Origin: Cyclobacteriaceae bacterium
GTDB lineage: Bacteria > Bacteroidota > Bacteroidia > Cytophagales > Cyclobacteriaceae
DNA length: 64,000 nt
Assembly (NCBI GenBank): GCA_013141055.1
Contig: JABFRS010000002.1
Span: 1-64,000 of the forward strand
Direction of reading: 5' to 3'
This document shows, piece after piece, positions 1 through 10,105 of this stretch. Within the stretch, counting starts at the first letter, position 1. Every line of letters starts with the position of its first letter. The position numbers were made by a program, and so were the translations under genes. A model generated the notes under the pieces. The model was given only the letters and a program-made list of their open reading frames with translations. It made no database searches and had not been told where the DNA came from.

Positions 1-2
1 AT

Positions 3-3000
3 GTGAGTGGAACGTTAGTGGGATCGGGTCCTATTATTGCAGAGACATTGGTTGCAACGACTGTTAACCCTGGCACTGCTGTTTACACGATCACACCTGC
101 TAGATCTGGTTGTCCGGGAACACCGATCATGGTGACGGTCACTGTGAATCCAATACCGGATGTTGTTGCGACACCGCCATCACAAACGATTTGTAGTGGA
201 GCAACCACTGCTATTGCCCTGAGCACCAGCAACGGAGTTACTGCTGGCACAACGTATAGCTGGACAGTATCACAGACCGGGGTTAGCGGAGCAACTTCTG
301 GCTTTGGAACCGCCATTAATCAGCCACTGTCGACCACCGGTTTTATCAGTGGAACAGCAATCTACACCATCACTCCATCGAATGGAGGATGTAACGGCAC
401 ACCGATCATGGTGACAATCACTGTGAATCCATTACCCAATGTTGTAGCTACCCCCTCGGCGCAAACAATTTGCAGCAACACTGCCACCAGCATTGGATTG
501 TCTACTACCAATGGTGTTGCAGGAGCTACCTATAGCTGGACTGTAACCCAAAGTGGAGTAACCGGCGCAACCGCTTCCAGTGGGACTTCAATTAATCAGG
601 TATTAAACGCCATCGGATCTGTTTCTGGAACGGCGACTTATACGATTACACCAGCAGTCGGAAGTTGTTCAGGAACTCCACTTAATTATACTGTCACTGT
701 TCTTCCTAAACCTACCGCAGCTGCTTCTAACATCATAATTTGTTCTGGTCAGAATGCAGTCATTTCAATATCACCAGCTCCGGCAAATGTTACAGGCACT
801 ACCTTCTCATGGACAATAACAGCTGACCCTAATGTACTTGGCGCAACAAATGATAATGGATCGTTGATCAATCAGAATTTAACACTCACCAATAGTACTG
901 TTGGAAATGTTACCTATCACATTACACCTTCGGCCAACGGATGTTCCGGGGTTATAACGAATGTTACAGTAACAGTTAATCCTGTTGCAACAGTAGATGC
1001 TGGAGTAGACTATCAGGTGTGCGAACCGACTGTTATTCCTTTATCAGGAACAATTGGAGGTGCTGCTGCTTCTGGTACGTGGACAATCGTATCGGGATTA
1101 GGAAGCTTGTCAGCAAACACTACCGTTGGAACAGTTGTAACTGCAAATTATACTGTTAATCCTTCGGATATTACAACAACGATCGTATTAAGACTTCAAA
1201 CAAATGACCCTGACGCAGGAGGTCCATGCTCATTTGTTTCAGATGTATTGAATATTCAAATCAATCGTAAGCCAACCGTTACAACACCCATAGATTACGT
1301 TGTGTGTGAGCCATCTGTATTTGCAAGTTCTCCTATTATGTTGACAGGAACAATTGGTGGATCTGCAACGACTGGCTTATGGAGCGTCATTACTGGCACA
1401 GGCGGCTTATCGGCAACCAACGTCTCAGGTGTAACGGTAACAGCGAATTATGTTATTGCGCCTGCTGATGTAAATACGACATTGACATTCCGGTTAACAA
1501 CCAATGATCCTGATGGACTAGGACCATGTACTGCTGTTTATAAAGACATTAACATCCATGTTAATCCACGTGCCGTTGTTTCTGCTGGACCGGATTTAAA
1601 GTTGTGCAGAAACTTCCCGAGCATAGCTCTTCAGGGGTCTTATAGTGGAGCACCATCTGTTTTGTGGACCGGTGGAACAGGTAGTTACTCGAGTGCAGCA
1701 AATCCAGTTGCCAATTATACATTTAATGATCCGTCAGAGGTGAACACCACATTTACATTGACGTTGACTACTGCAGATCCTGATGGAGCAGGACCTTGTG
1801 CCGCCGTATCTGATCAAATGACATTAACTATTTATCCTTTGCCTACTGTCAACTTCTTTGGCTTGCCGTCAACGGTTGCTGAGAATATTGCTCCGTTCCC
1901 AATCAATGGTACGCAGGCAGGTGGATTATTTACTATTTCTCCTGCAACCAGTAACATAGGAAGTACATCTGCTATCCCTGGGCCAACGGATGTTGCAAGC
2001 TTTGATCCAAGTGCAGTTACCTTAGGTTTTAATTCTGTAACCTACACGTATACTGATGGAAATGGATGTAGAAATGCAACATCAAAATCAATTGTAGTAA
2101 ATCCAGTTACCGTTATTGACTTTGCTCTTCAGTATGCATGCCCTGGCCCTGCCGCTTGTCCATTTGTTCCTGTAAATGGTTCAGGTGAATTTGAAATTTG
2201 CTCACGTGTTGGTAAAATTAAACTCGTAGGAAATCCGGCCGCACCAGGTGGTGGAGCTAATACTGGATTTGTCGGCACAGGAACAAACGGTGCAATCGTT
2301 CAGGCGGCTATCTCAACACAAGTGAATGGCGGCCCTGGACCAGATTATTATCTGGATACGGACCTGCTTCCTTCTGACACATATCTCATACAGTATAACT
2401 ATAGAAACTCCAGTGGCGATCTTTCATCTCCTGTTACAAGAGCTATAAAAGTATTTGCAAGCCCTACTGCGAGCATTCAAACCCCTGCTAATAATTGTAT
2501 TACATCGTTGATAGCGTTAAATGATAATTCAACCATGTCAACACCAAATCCATATAGCGGATCCATCACCGCATGGGTATGGAATTTTGGTGACGGAACT
2601 TCAGGCTCTGGAGCGAATACAACTCATGACTATAACCCGGCAGGTCCTGGTATTTACAATGTTACTTTGGATGTAACAACATTCCAGGGTTGCAAAGACA
2701 AGGCAACACTTTCATTGCGCGTAGGACCACGCCCATTGGTTGATTTTAATTGGTCGGCTATTTGTACCAATGATTTGACGCGTTATGCAGATAAAACCAA
2801 TGCAGGTATATCAGTGATTACTGATTACACGTGGGATTTTGGTGATGGTGATATCCTCACAGGTCCAGCCGGCGGTAATGTTCCGGGAGGTACTCATGGA
2901 GGAAGAACAACCGGTACACTTAAAGATCCAAAGCACAACTATTTGTCTACCGGAACATACCCATCGAAACTAACTGTTAATACAAATGATGGATGTACCA

Positions 3001-4718
3001 ATTCAATCACACAAAGTGTATTCATCCTTACTGCAGGAGTAACGGTTACACCATTCCCGGGTTCAGCCCTGGCATATAAAGAGGATTTTGATGATGGAGT
3101 AGGTGGTAACTGGATTGCTGAAGGCTTGCGAACAAGTCCGCTTCTTGCTCCGCCAGTATTTAGTCCTATCAGCTGGATATTTGGCACTCCTTCAGGAGCG
3201 ACGATCAAAACAGCAGCTTCGGGATCCACTGCCTGGTGGACTGGAAAAAACATTGCGATCAATGGTCAACCAACTTATTTCGATGATGAGACCTCTGTTG
3301 TCAATGGACCATGCTTTGACTTAACAAATCTGAAGCGTCCTATGATTGCTTTGGACTACTGGTCAGATTCAGAAAAGAATCTTGATGGTACTGTACTTCA
3401 GTATTCAACAGATGGTGGAATTAACTGGCAGCTTGTTGGACCACTTACTGGTTTGTCTGGTGCGCAACGCGATCAGGGGATTAACTGGTATGATCCGAAT
3501 GCTACCATCGTTTCTAATCCAGGGCAGCAGCTGATTGGTCAGTACGGATGGACAGACAAATCTGCAGGATGGAAGAATGGAAGATTCAATCTGGATATGG
3601 TAAATCCTGCACAAAGAGCTCAGGTTCGTATCCGGATAGCATTCTCCAGCAATAACCAGAATGCATCAGGTCAAACCTTTGATGGTTTTGCTTTCGACAA
3701 TGTTTATGTGGGGGATAAGCAGCGTAACGTGTTGGTTGAACATTTTACAAATTCAACACTTAATGGAAGCGTAGCGGGAGATACCTGGATCAATAACTTG
3801 TATCAGAATCAAATCACCAGCAGAGGAACTTCTGATTTTAACGATATTCAGTATCACATTAGTTTCCCGAATACGGATCAACTCAATGTTGATAATCCTT
3901 CTGATCCCGCTGCACGCGCGCTTTATTTTGGAGTTTCACAGCCACCTGCAACAATCATGGATGGAATTCTCAATAGCAAATTCACCGGTAAGTACACAGA
4001 TCTTGATTTGCTGGGAGTTGAAGTTGACAGAAGAGCTTTAGTAGATCCTTTGTTTGATCTTCAACTTGAGAACGTTGCGACATCAGACAATAACAAGATA
4101 TCTGTTAAGGTTACGATCAACGCGCTTAAGAATTTCAATTCACCGTTAATTCTTCAGACTGCCTTGATTGAAAATCAGGTGGGAACATTTAAAAATGTAC
4201 TGCGCAAGCAATTGTTTGGAGCGGATGGAGAAACAATCACATTGCCTTTCACTGCGGGCAATACACTCGTTAAAACCAAGGATAACGTTGTGATTAACGT
4301 GCCGATAGCGGATAATACCAATACCTCATTGATCGCCTACATTCAGGATAAGAATACAAAGGAAATTTATCAGAGTGTGGTGATACCGATCCTTGCACCA
4401 TTTAAAGTGGGAAGCGTAGTTGTGGGTCTTGAAAAAGGATCTGCACCAACTACACTTAGCCAAATATCTGTATACCCGAATCCAGCCAGTGGCCATTTCA
4501 ATCTGAAGGTTCCTGATGACGCAACAGTTGATGGATTTACCTGGAAATTGATTGATCAGCGTGGTAAGACCATCAGCAATGGTGATTTTAACGGAATGCA
4601 GGATAACACGAAGCAAGTTGATATTACGGGTGTCGCTAATGGAATTTATTTCATCATGTTATCAGCTCCGGATCAGTCTGTAGCTTACCAAAAGGTTGTT
4701 GTTTTGAATAGAAACTAA
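3..4718 (+). CDS. Large T9SS-secreted PKD-repeat surface protein (5' truncated)
   Basis: Secreted or surface-anchored adhesin-type protein; the reading frame is open to the window edge, so the N-terminus and signal peptide are missing. Visible architecture over 1571 residues: about four PKD_6-like repeats of roughly 90 residues (residues 1-330, each with a TICSG-type motif and a YSWTV strand), three further beta-sandwich repeats (about 330-620, DPDGxGPC motifs), two classical PKD domains (about 860-1030, WNFGDGTS and WDFGDGD), a jelly-roll-like region (about 1040-1240), a segment resembling Omp28-like proteins (NVLVEHFTNS), and a C-terminal type A T9SS sorting domain (about 1485-1571, starting ISVYPNPASG). 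The domain order is seen directly. Export by the type IX system is established for this C-terminal domain; an adhesive role is inferred. A strong terminator follows the stop. Confidence 0.9.
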   Translation: MSGTLVGSGPIIAETLVATTVNPGTAVYTITPARSGCPGTPIMVTVTVNPIPDVVATPPSQTICSGATTAIALSTSNGVTAGTTYSWTVSQTGVSGATSGFGTAINQPLSTTGFISGTAIYTITPSNGGCNGTPIMVTITVNPLPNVVATPSAQTICSNTATSIGLSTTNGVAGATYSWTVTQSGVTGATASSGTSINQVLNAIGSVSGTATYTITPAVGSCSGTPLNYTVTVLPKPTAAASNIIICSGQNAVISISPAPANVTGTTFSWTITADPNVLGATNDNGSLINQNLTLTNSTVGNVTYHITPSANGCSGVITNVTVTVNPVATVDAGVDYQVCEPTVIPLSGTIGGAAASGTWTIVSGLGSLSANTTVGTVVTANYTVNPSDITTTIVLRLQTNDPDAGGPCSFVSDVLNIQINRKPTVTTPIDYVVCEPSVFASSPIMLTGTIGGSATTGLWSVITGTGGLSATNVSGVTVTANYVIAPADVNTTLTFRLTTNDPDGLGPCTAVYKDINIHVNPRAVVSAGPDLKLCRNFPSIALQGSYSGAPSVLWTGGTGSYSSAANPVANYTFNDPSEVNTTFTLTLTTADPDGAGPCAAVSDQMTLTIYPLPTVNFFGLPSTVAENIAPFPINGTQAGGLFTISPATSNIGSTSAIPGPTDVASFDPSAVTLGFNSVTYTYTDGNGCRNATSKSIVVNPVTVIDFALQYACPGPAACPFVPVNGSGEFEICSRVGKIKLVGNPAAPGGGANTGFVGTGTNGAIVQAAISTQVNGGPGPDYYLDTDLLPSDTYLIQYNYRNSSGDLSSPVTRAIKVFASPTASIQTPANNCITSLIALNDNSTMSTPNPYSGSITAWVWNFGDGTSGSGANTTHDYNPAGPGIYNVTLDVTTFQGCKDKATLSLRVGPRPLVDFNWSAICTNDLTRYADKTNAGISVITDYTWDFGDGDILTGPAGGNVPGGTHGGRTTGTLKDPKHNYLSTGTYPSKLTVNTNDGCTNSITQSVFILTAGVTVTPFPGSALAYKEDFDDGVGGNWIAEGLRTSPLLAPPVFSPISWIFGTPSGATIKTAASGSTAWWTGKNIAINGQPTYFDDETSVVNGPCFDLTNLKRPMIALDYWSDSEKNLDGTVLQYSTDGGINWQLVGPLTGLSGAQRDQGINWYDPNATIVSNPGQQLIGQYGWTDKSAGWKNGRFNLDMVNPAQRAQVRIRIAFSSNNQNASGQTFDGFAFDNVYVGDKQRNVLVEHFTNSTLNGSVAGDTWINNLYQNQITSRGTSDFNDIQYHISFPNTDQLNVDNPSDPAARALYFGVSQPPATIMDGILNSKFTGKYTDLDLLGVEVDRRALVDPLFDLQLENVATSDNNKISVKVTINALKNFNSPLILQTALIENQVGTFKNVLRKQLFGADGETITLPFTAGNTLVKTKDNVVINVPIADNTNTSLIAYIQDKNTKEIYQSVVIPILAPFKVGSVVVGLEKGSAPTTLSQISVYPNPASGHFNLKVPDDATVDGFTWKLIDQRGKTISNGDFNGMQDNTKQVDITGVANGIYFIMLSAPDQSVAYQKVVVLNRN

Positions 4719-4766
4719 CAGATTCCTTCTTTGGTATAATCTCAAAGGAAAACTTACATCATTTAG

Positions 4767-4790
4767 AAAGCCACCATTTTGGGTGGCTTT
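4767..4790 (+). terminator. Intrinsic terminator after the PKD-repeat gene
   Basis: Perfect 9-bp stem (AAAGCCACC / GGTGGCTTT) with a 6-base loop, the 3' arm running into Ts, 49 bases past the stop codon. Confidence 0.8.
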
Positions 4791-4853
4791 TGCTATTACT
4801 TTAAGTTAATTTTATAAGGTGTTAGACATTCTAAAATTTAACTAATCAGAAAG

Positions 4854-5312
4854 ATGTTTAAAGAATTGGAGAAGTTGCCCGGATCTGAAGTTGAATTGCT
4901 GGCAAAAGCACCGCTACTGGTTTGTATCCTGATTGCAGGAGCAGATGATGAGATTGATAATAAGGAAATTAAAGGCGCAATTGAATTAGCAAAAAAATCA
5001 AAAACAAAAGCAAGCATTGCGGAGTTTTATAGATTAGTATCTGAAGATTTTGAAGACAAACTGAAGATAATATTGCAGAGTCTTCCACAGGATTCAGCAA
5101 ATCGAAACCTTTTAATTTCCAAGGAATTATCCCAGCTTAATTCCATTTTGGTAAAAGTTGACAAGATATTTTCAAAGGACTTTTATGATAGCCTCCGCTA
5201 TATTGCAAAGAAGATAGCTGAATCTTCTGGCGGACTTTTGGGGCTAAAGTCTGTAGGAGAAGAGGAGATGAAATTCATCGCACTTCCTATGATTAAAGAT
5301 CCTTCTTTGTAA
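4854..5312 (+). CDS. TerB-like protein of unknown function
   Basis: A 152-residue, soluble, mostly helical protein without a signal peptide. The segment LVCILIAGADDEIDNKEI (about residues 22-39) resembles the acidic helix-turn of TerB/DUF533-type proteins (ADGEID-like), which bind metal or serve as interaction modules. The rest is amphipathic helix with a Gly/Ser-rich stretch near residue 130. It lies after a terminator, 8 bp upstream of the rhomboid gene, so these two and holA probably form one transcript. No enzymatic motif was seen. The TerB assignment is by motif resemblance only. A similar motif recurs at the N-terminus of the ABC transporter at 23110. Confidence 0.65.
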   Translation: MFKELEKLPGSEVELLAKAPLLVCILIAGADDEIDNKEIKGAIELAKKSKTKASIAEFYRLVSEDFEDKLKIILQSLPQDSANRNLLISKELSQLNSILVKVDKIFSKDFYDSLRYIAKKIAESSGGLLGLKSVGEEEMKFIALPMIKDPSL

Positions 5313-5320
5313 TTTCCCGG

Positions 5321-5881
5321 ATGTCTCGTAGTAATTCCTTCTTCGGAAGTTCGGTTGTACCATTCCGCCTTGTATTTATTATGTGGTTGGTATTCACCAT
5401 TGAATTTTTCTACGGGCTGGATTTCACCTGGCTTGGGATCTTGCCAAGAACGATCTTTGGATTAATAGGAATATTCACTGCTCCCATGATCCATGGAGAT
5501 CTGACTCATCTGATCTCCAATACCGTCCCTTTACTTTTTCTCGGATCTGTAATCTTCTTTTTCTATGATCGCATTGGAGGGATTGTATTTTTCAGATGCT
5601 ACATAATAACCAATATTCTTGTGTGGATATTCAGTCCCAGGGTTTCATATCATATTGGAGCGAGCGGATTGGTTTATGGACTTTCTTCATTTTTGATTTT
5701 CTTTGGACTGATCAGAAAGGACTTCTGGTCTTTGTTCATATCTATTACCGTTTTCCTGATGTATGGTGGAATTTTTTATGGAGTATTGCCGACAGATCCC
5801 CGGATCTCATGGGAATCACATTTGGCAGGAGCGGTGGTAGGAGCCGTGACAGCTTTTGATCTTGCTAATAAAAAGACTTGA
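5321..5881 (+). CDS. Rhomboid family intramembrane serine protease
   Basis: Six-helix membrane protease of 186 residues that cleaves transmembrane helices of other membrane proteins. Family marks seen: HGDLTHLISN (residues 58-67, the H-x(4)-H-x(3)-N block before TM2), the nucleophile Ser115 in GASG (TM4), and the catalytic His167 in SHLAG (TM6). The small protein with a minimal soluble domain matches the basic bacterial six-TM type. The next gene, holA, begins 1 base after its stop, so they are probably cotranscribed. The substrate cannot be read from the sequence. Confidence 0.9.
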   Translation: MSRSNSFFGSSVVPFRLVFIMWLVFTIEFFYGLDFTWLGILPRTIFGLIGIFTAPMIHGDLTHLISNTVPLLFLGSVIFFFYDRIGGIVFFRCYIITNILVWIFSPRVSYHIGASGLVYGLSSFLIFFGLIRKDFWSLFISITVFLMYGGIFYGVLPTDPRISWESHLAGAVVGAVTAFDLANKKT

Positions 5882-5882
5882 T

Positions 5883-6905
5883 ATGGATGCCAGTGCCAAG
5901 AAACTGTTGACAGAATTAAAGAATAAAAAGTACTCTCCCGTGTATCTATTACAAGGGGAAGAAACGTATTATATAGACCTGATTTCCAACTATATAGAGG
6001 CTAATACTTTAAGTGAATCTGAGAAAGGATTTAATCAGGTAGTTATCTATGGCAAAGAGTCTCCGGTGAATGTGATTCTCAATCATGCTAAGCGATTTCC
6101 TATGATGGCTGAGCGCCAGGTGGTAATTGTTCGCGAAGCACAGGAAATTCCGGATCTGGCTAAGGAAATGGGGCAGAAGCTATTACTGGACTACTTTTCC
6201 AGGCCTGTCCCCAGTACGATTCTTGTACTGTGCCATAAATACAAGACCCTTGATAAACGTAAAGAGTTGGGAAAAAAAGCTGACCAGCTTACCAATTCAT
6301 CAACGTTCAAAAAGCCGTATGAAACTCAGCTTCCCGAATTTGTTGCCGAGTATATCAAAAGTAAAGGCTCTGTCATGGAGGATGATGGCATTGCAATCTT
6401 GTGCGAGTCGGTGGGAAATGACTTAAACAGGTTGACGAACGAGGTGGACAAAATGCTTACGGGTAAATCGGAGGGCCAACCTGTTACCGCAGATGATGTG
6501 ATGGCCCAAGTGGGAATGAGCAGGGAATACAACATTTTCGAACTTCAGAAAGCCCTTATTGCTCAGGATACTTTCAAGACATTCCAGATCGCGGAATACT
6601 TTGCGGCAAACACCCGCAAGAATCCCCTCATCATGCTGGTTGCATTTCTATTCAGCTTTTACAGCAAACTATTACTGGCAGCTGGTAACTCCGGAAGCTC
6701 AGAGAAAGAACTTGTTAGTATCCTAAAAATCAGTCCGTTCGCTGCTCGTGATTATATGAATGCTTTGCGAAAATACTCTCTTCCTAAAATCATTGAAAAT
6801 ATCAGCCTTTTGAAAGAAGCCGACCTCAAATTGAAAGGAGTTAACTCGGGATCAGAAGATGAAGGACAAATATTGAAAGAGCTTGTTATGCGGTTGATCC
6901 ATTAA
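5883..6905 (+). CDS. holA: DNA polymerase III delta subunit
   Basis: Subunit of the clamp-loader complex that opens the beta clamp and loads it on DNA. The 340-residue length and the sequence around YSPVYLLQGEETYYID (the degenerate P-loop region of delta), the central FVAEYIKSKG segment and the NDLNRLTNEVDKM motif are typical of HolA. I chose the ATG at 5883, one base after the rhomboid stop; a frame extension upstream would need a TTG inside the rhomboid gene and adds no conserved sequence. Bases 6906-7066 downstream hold no gene and no clear terminator. Confidence 0.92.
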   Translation: MDASAKKLLTELKNKKYSPVYLLQGEETYYIDLISNYIEANTLSESEKGFNQVVIYGKESPVNVILNHAKRFPMMAERQVVIVREAQEIPDLAKEMGQKLLLDYFSRPVPSTILVLCHKYKTLDKRKELGKKADQLTNSSTFKKPYETQLPEFVAEYIKSKGSVMEDDGIAILCESVGNDLNRLTNEVDKMLTGKSEGQPVTADDVMAQVGMSREYNIFELQKALIAQDTFKTFQIAEYFAANTRKNPLIMLVAFLFSFYSKLLLAAGNSGSSEKELVSILKISPFAARDYMNALRKYSLPKIIENISLLKEADLKLKGVNSGSEDEGQILKELVMRLIH

Positions 6906-7066
6906 ACTGGAATAATTATTGCATCCGTTTGTGGATGATGGATTATCCGACAGGAATTATTACTTTTGAGCCAATGCTTCCTCTATTTTTTGAAGCAGAT
7001 AATAAATTTTTTAAACTATCGACGGCAATAAAATGCCAGTCCATCAGTTCTGAGGAAAAATAGAGA

Positions 7067-10000
7067 ATGAATAAAAGTACACTGGTACTTGCTGTTCTGC
7101 TTTGTTGCAGCTATTATTTTTCAAATGGCCAGGAAACTCTGTCTCAACATAAAGACGACAGGTTATTTCAAACCGGTCTCGATCTCTTGTCACATCATGA
7201 ATACGGCGCTGCACATAAAGCTTTCAGTGATTTTATATCCATAGTTTCAGTTGCAGACTCAAGAAAAGCAGATGCTGAATACTACAGAGCTTTCTGTGCA
7301 TTGAATCTTTATCATGCCGATGGTGAAAAGCTCCTGCAGGATTATATCTCGGTTCACCCACTTTACCCTAAAGCCATTACAGCTTACTATGACCTTGCCA
7401 ATTTCTTCTACTCAGAAAAGAACTATCCAAAGGCATCAGGTTATTTTGCAAAGGTTGATTTCCCTGCATTAAGCGCTGAGCAACAGAACACAGGTCGTTT
7501 CCATTGGGGCTATAGTTTGTTTAGTCAGAAAAATCTAAAGGAATCCCTTGACCAGTTCAATACAATAAAAGCACAAGGCGGACAATATGGACCTGCGGCA
7601 AGCTATTATGCCGGCTTCATAGAATCTTCAAACGGAGATTATACCAATGCATTGATCGATCTTAAAAGAGCGGAAACCAATAGCGCATATTCATTGATCG
7701 TTCCAGTGATGATCACAAATGTTTATTACAAGCAAAAAGATGACAATGGACTTCTCGCTTACAGTGTCATCGCCCTTGAGCGGGAGGGTGTCACTTCTGC
7801 AGACGAGATTTCACTTCTGGCAGCCGAAACTTATTTCCGTAAAGGAGATTACAAGAAAGCGAATCCCTTATATCAGCAATATGTTGAAGAGCATGAAAAG
7901 AATGCCGATCGGGGTGTGCTTTACCGGGCGGGATATGCCGCTGCCGCATCAGGAAGCGATGATCTTGCACTGCGATATCTGAAATCTTCCGCTTCGGATA
8001 CAGATTCAATTGGCGTCTATGCGTCGTACTCATTAGGATTACTTTATCTCAAGAGACAAGAGAAACCCCTGGCTCTTACAGCATTTGAGTTAACAAAGAA
8101 ATTTAAGAAAGATCCAAAGCTTGCAGAAGAAAGTCTCTTTCTGGCAGCAAAGATCAACTATGAACTCGGTAAGCCGGACATAGCCATCAATGAATTTGAA
8201 CTGATCCTAAAAGACTATCCGCAGTCATCACATTCTCAGGAGATCAGGGAACTACTCTCACAGGCCTATGTAAATGCAAGCAACTACAATCGTGCGATAG
8301 AATACATCGACGCCCTTCCCAGAAAGACACCCGCCGTTGAAAGAGCTTATCAGAAAGCAACCTATCTGAAAGGAACCGAATTATTTAACAAGGAAGATTA
8401 TGCACAGGCTGTTCAATTCTTTGAAAAGTCATTACGCTTTCCAATTGATGCCGACATTCTTGCTGAAACCTATTACTGGATTGGTGAAACTTATTCTGTT
8501 GGAAGAAAATATGATCTGGCAATATCTCCTTATGAGCATGCATTGGGAGGTACAACAAAAACATCTCTGATCAAGGACATACGGTATGGACTTGGTTATG
8601 CTCATTACAATCTTCAGCAGTACGATAAGTCATTGTATAACTTCCGTGATTTTTCAGTAAAGTCGAATTCTTCAGATCCTAACTATGCTGATGGCATTTT
8701 GCGATTAGGCGATTCTTATTATGCCACAAAAGCATACCCGGACGCACTTTCAAATTATAAGAAAGTAATATTGCTTAATTCTCCTGATGCAGATTACGCA
8801 CATTATCACTCAGGAATTATTCTCGCAATTCAGAAGAAGTATGGTGAAGCCGCCGCTGAATTTGATGCTGTTGCGAAAAACACGGCTTCACGATTTGCTG
8901 AGGATGCAATATTTCAGCATGGGCAGATCGATTTTGAACAAAGCAATTACTCTGCAGCGGTAAATCAATATTCAAAGGTTATCAGTGCATCCAATGGCTC
9001 GCGCATCGTTCCCAAAGCTTTGGCAAGAAGAGCTGCGGCGAACTATAACCTTAAGAACTACGACCAGGCGTCCAACGATTACATTAGCGTATTTGATAAA
9101 TTCCCAACACATCCGGTAGCCTCTCAGGAACTACTGGTGCTGCTGCAGGAATCGTTAAACCTTGCTAACCGATCGGGTGAGTTTGACAAGTATCTCGCTG
9201 AATTCAAGAATGCAAATCCTGATGCTACCGGAATTGAATCAGTTGAATTTGAAACAGCAAAGAACCTTTACAACAGTCAGAATTATGCAAAAGCAATTGA
9301 CAGCTTTTCAAAGTACCTGATCAATTATTCCAATAGCCCGCGAATCTCTGAAGCAAAGTATTATCAGGGAGAATCTTATTACCGCATAAAGGAAAATCTA
9401 AAATCACTTGAAGTGATGAAAGAAATTGCATCGGATGCAAGTTTTACAATGCAGAACAGGGTTATCGCGCGAGTAGCCGAACTTGAATTCAAATCAGGCA
9501 ACTATGAAAATGCCGCCAAATCATTTAAGAGATTGTCCATCATTGCTGCAAACAAAAAGGAGCAATCGACTGCCTGGAATGGCTTGATGGAATCTTACTA
9601 TCTGTTGGCGAAATACGACTCGTCAGAGATCTATGCCAAACTGATTGTTGAGCAGGGAAATGTAAATGTAAGCGCTCAAAACAAAGCTTCTCTTTACCTG
9701 GGGAAGAGTGCAAAAGCCCGTGGAGACTATGAAGCGGCAAAGGATGAATTCCTGACAACTCTTAATACTGCTCACGATGAGTATGGCGCTGAAGCGAAAT
9801 ATCTGTTGGGGGAAATTTTCTATCTGACAAAAGAGTACAAACAAAGTAAGGAAACACTCTTCTCACTCAATTCAGAATTCAGCGCTTACGATGAGTGGGT
9901 AGGTAAATCATACTTATTACTGGTCGATAATTACATCGCTACTTCTGAGACATTTCAGGCAAAGGGCACCCTCAAATCATTGATTGATAATTTCCCGCAG

Positions 10001-10105
10001 GAAAATGTGAGGAACGCTGCTAAAGAAAAGTTGAAAGCAATTGAACAGGAAGAGATCAAGAAGAAAGCCGTTGAAAAAATTGACACAACCGGGAACGACA
10101 AATGA
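7067..10105 (+). CDS. Periplasmic multi-TPR protein
   Basis: A 1012-residue exported protein: signal peptide (about residues 1-21, ending SNGQ) followed by a near-continuous array of tetratricopeptide repeats (for example AEYYRAFCALNLYHADGEKL, AETYYWIGETYSVGRKYDLA) and a short charged C-terminal tail. TPR arrays are protein-interaction scaffolds. Its stop overlaps the start of the outer-membrane barrel gene by 4 bases (ATGA), so the two are translationally coupled and may work together at the outer membrane. No enzymatic domain was seen. The partner is inferred from position only. Confidence 0.88.
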   Translation: MNKSTLVLAVLLCCSYYFSNGQETLSQHKDDRLFQTGLDLLSHHEYGAAHKAFSDFISIVSVADSRKADAEYYRAFCALNLYHADGEKLLQDYISVHPLYPKAITAYYDLANFFYSEKNYPKASGYFAKVDFPALSAEQQNTGRFHWGYSLFSQKNLKESLDQFNTIKAQGGQYGPAASYYAGFIESSNGDYTNALIDLKRAETNSAYSLIVPVMITNVYYKQKDDNGLLAYSVIALEREGVTSADEISLLAAETYFRKGDYKKANPLYQQYVEEHEKNADRGVLYRAGYAAAASGSDDLALRYLKSSASDTDSIGVYASYSLGLLYLKRQEKPLALTAFELTKKFKKDPKLAEESLFLAAKINYELGKPDIAINEFELILKDYPQSSHSQEIRELLSQAYVNASNYNRAIEYIDALPRKTPAVERAYQKATYLKGTELFNKEDYAQAVQFFEKSLRFPIDADILAETYYWIGETYSVGRKYDLAISPYEHALGGTTKTSLIKDIRYGLGYAHYNLQQYDKSLYNFRDFSVKSNSSDPNYADGILRLGDSYYATKAYPDALSNYKKVILLNSPDADYAHYHSGIILAIQKKYGEAAAEFDAVAKNTASRFAEDAIFQHGQIDFEQSNYSAAVNQYSKVISASNGSRIVPKALARRAAANYNLKNYDQASNDYISVFDKFPTHPVASQELLVLLQESLNLANRSGEFDKYLAEFKNANPDATGIESVEFETAKNLYNSQNYAKAIDSFSKYLINYSNSPRISEAKYYQGESYYRIKENLKSLEVMKEIASDASFTMQNRVIARVAELEFKSGNYENAAKSFKRLSIIAANKKEQSTAWNGLMESYYLLAKYDSSEIYAKLIVEQGNVNVSAQNKASLYLGKSAKARGDYEAAKDEFLTTLNTAHDEYGAEAKYLLGEIFYLTKEYKQSKETLFSLNSEFSAYDEWVGKSYLLLVDNYIATSETFQAKGTLKSLIDNFPQENVRNAAKEKLKAIEQEEIKKKAVEKIDTTGNDK

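Noticed and set aside
2939..3262. Minus-strand frame inside the PKD-repeat gene
   Set aside because: Shadow of a strongly supported coding frame on the plus strand.
5596..5859. 87-codon second plus-strand frame inside the rhomboid gene
   Set aside because: The rhomboid frame carries all catalytic residues; the other frame has none.
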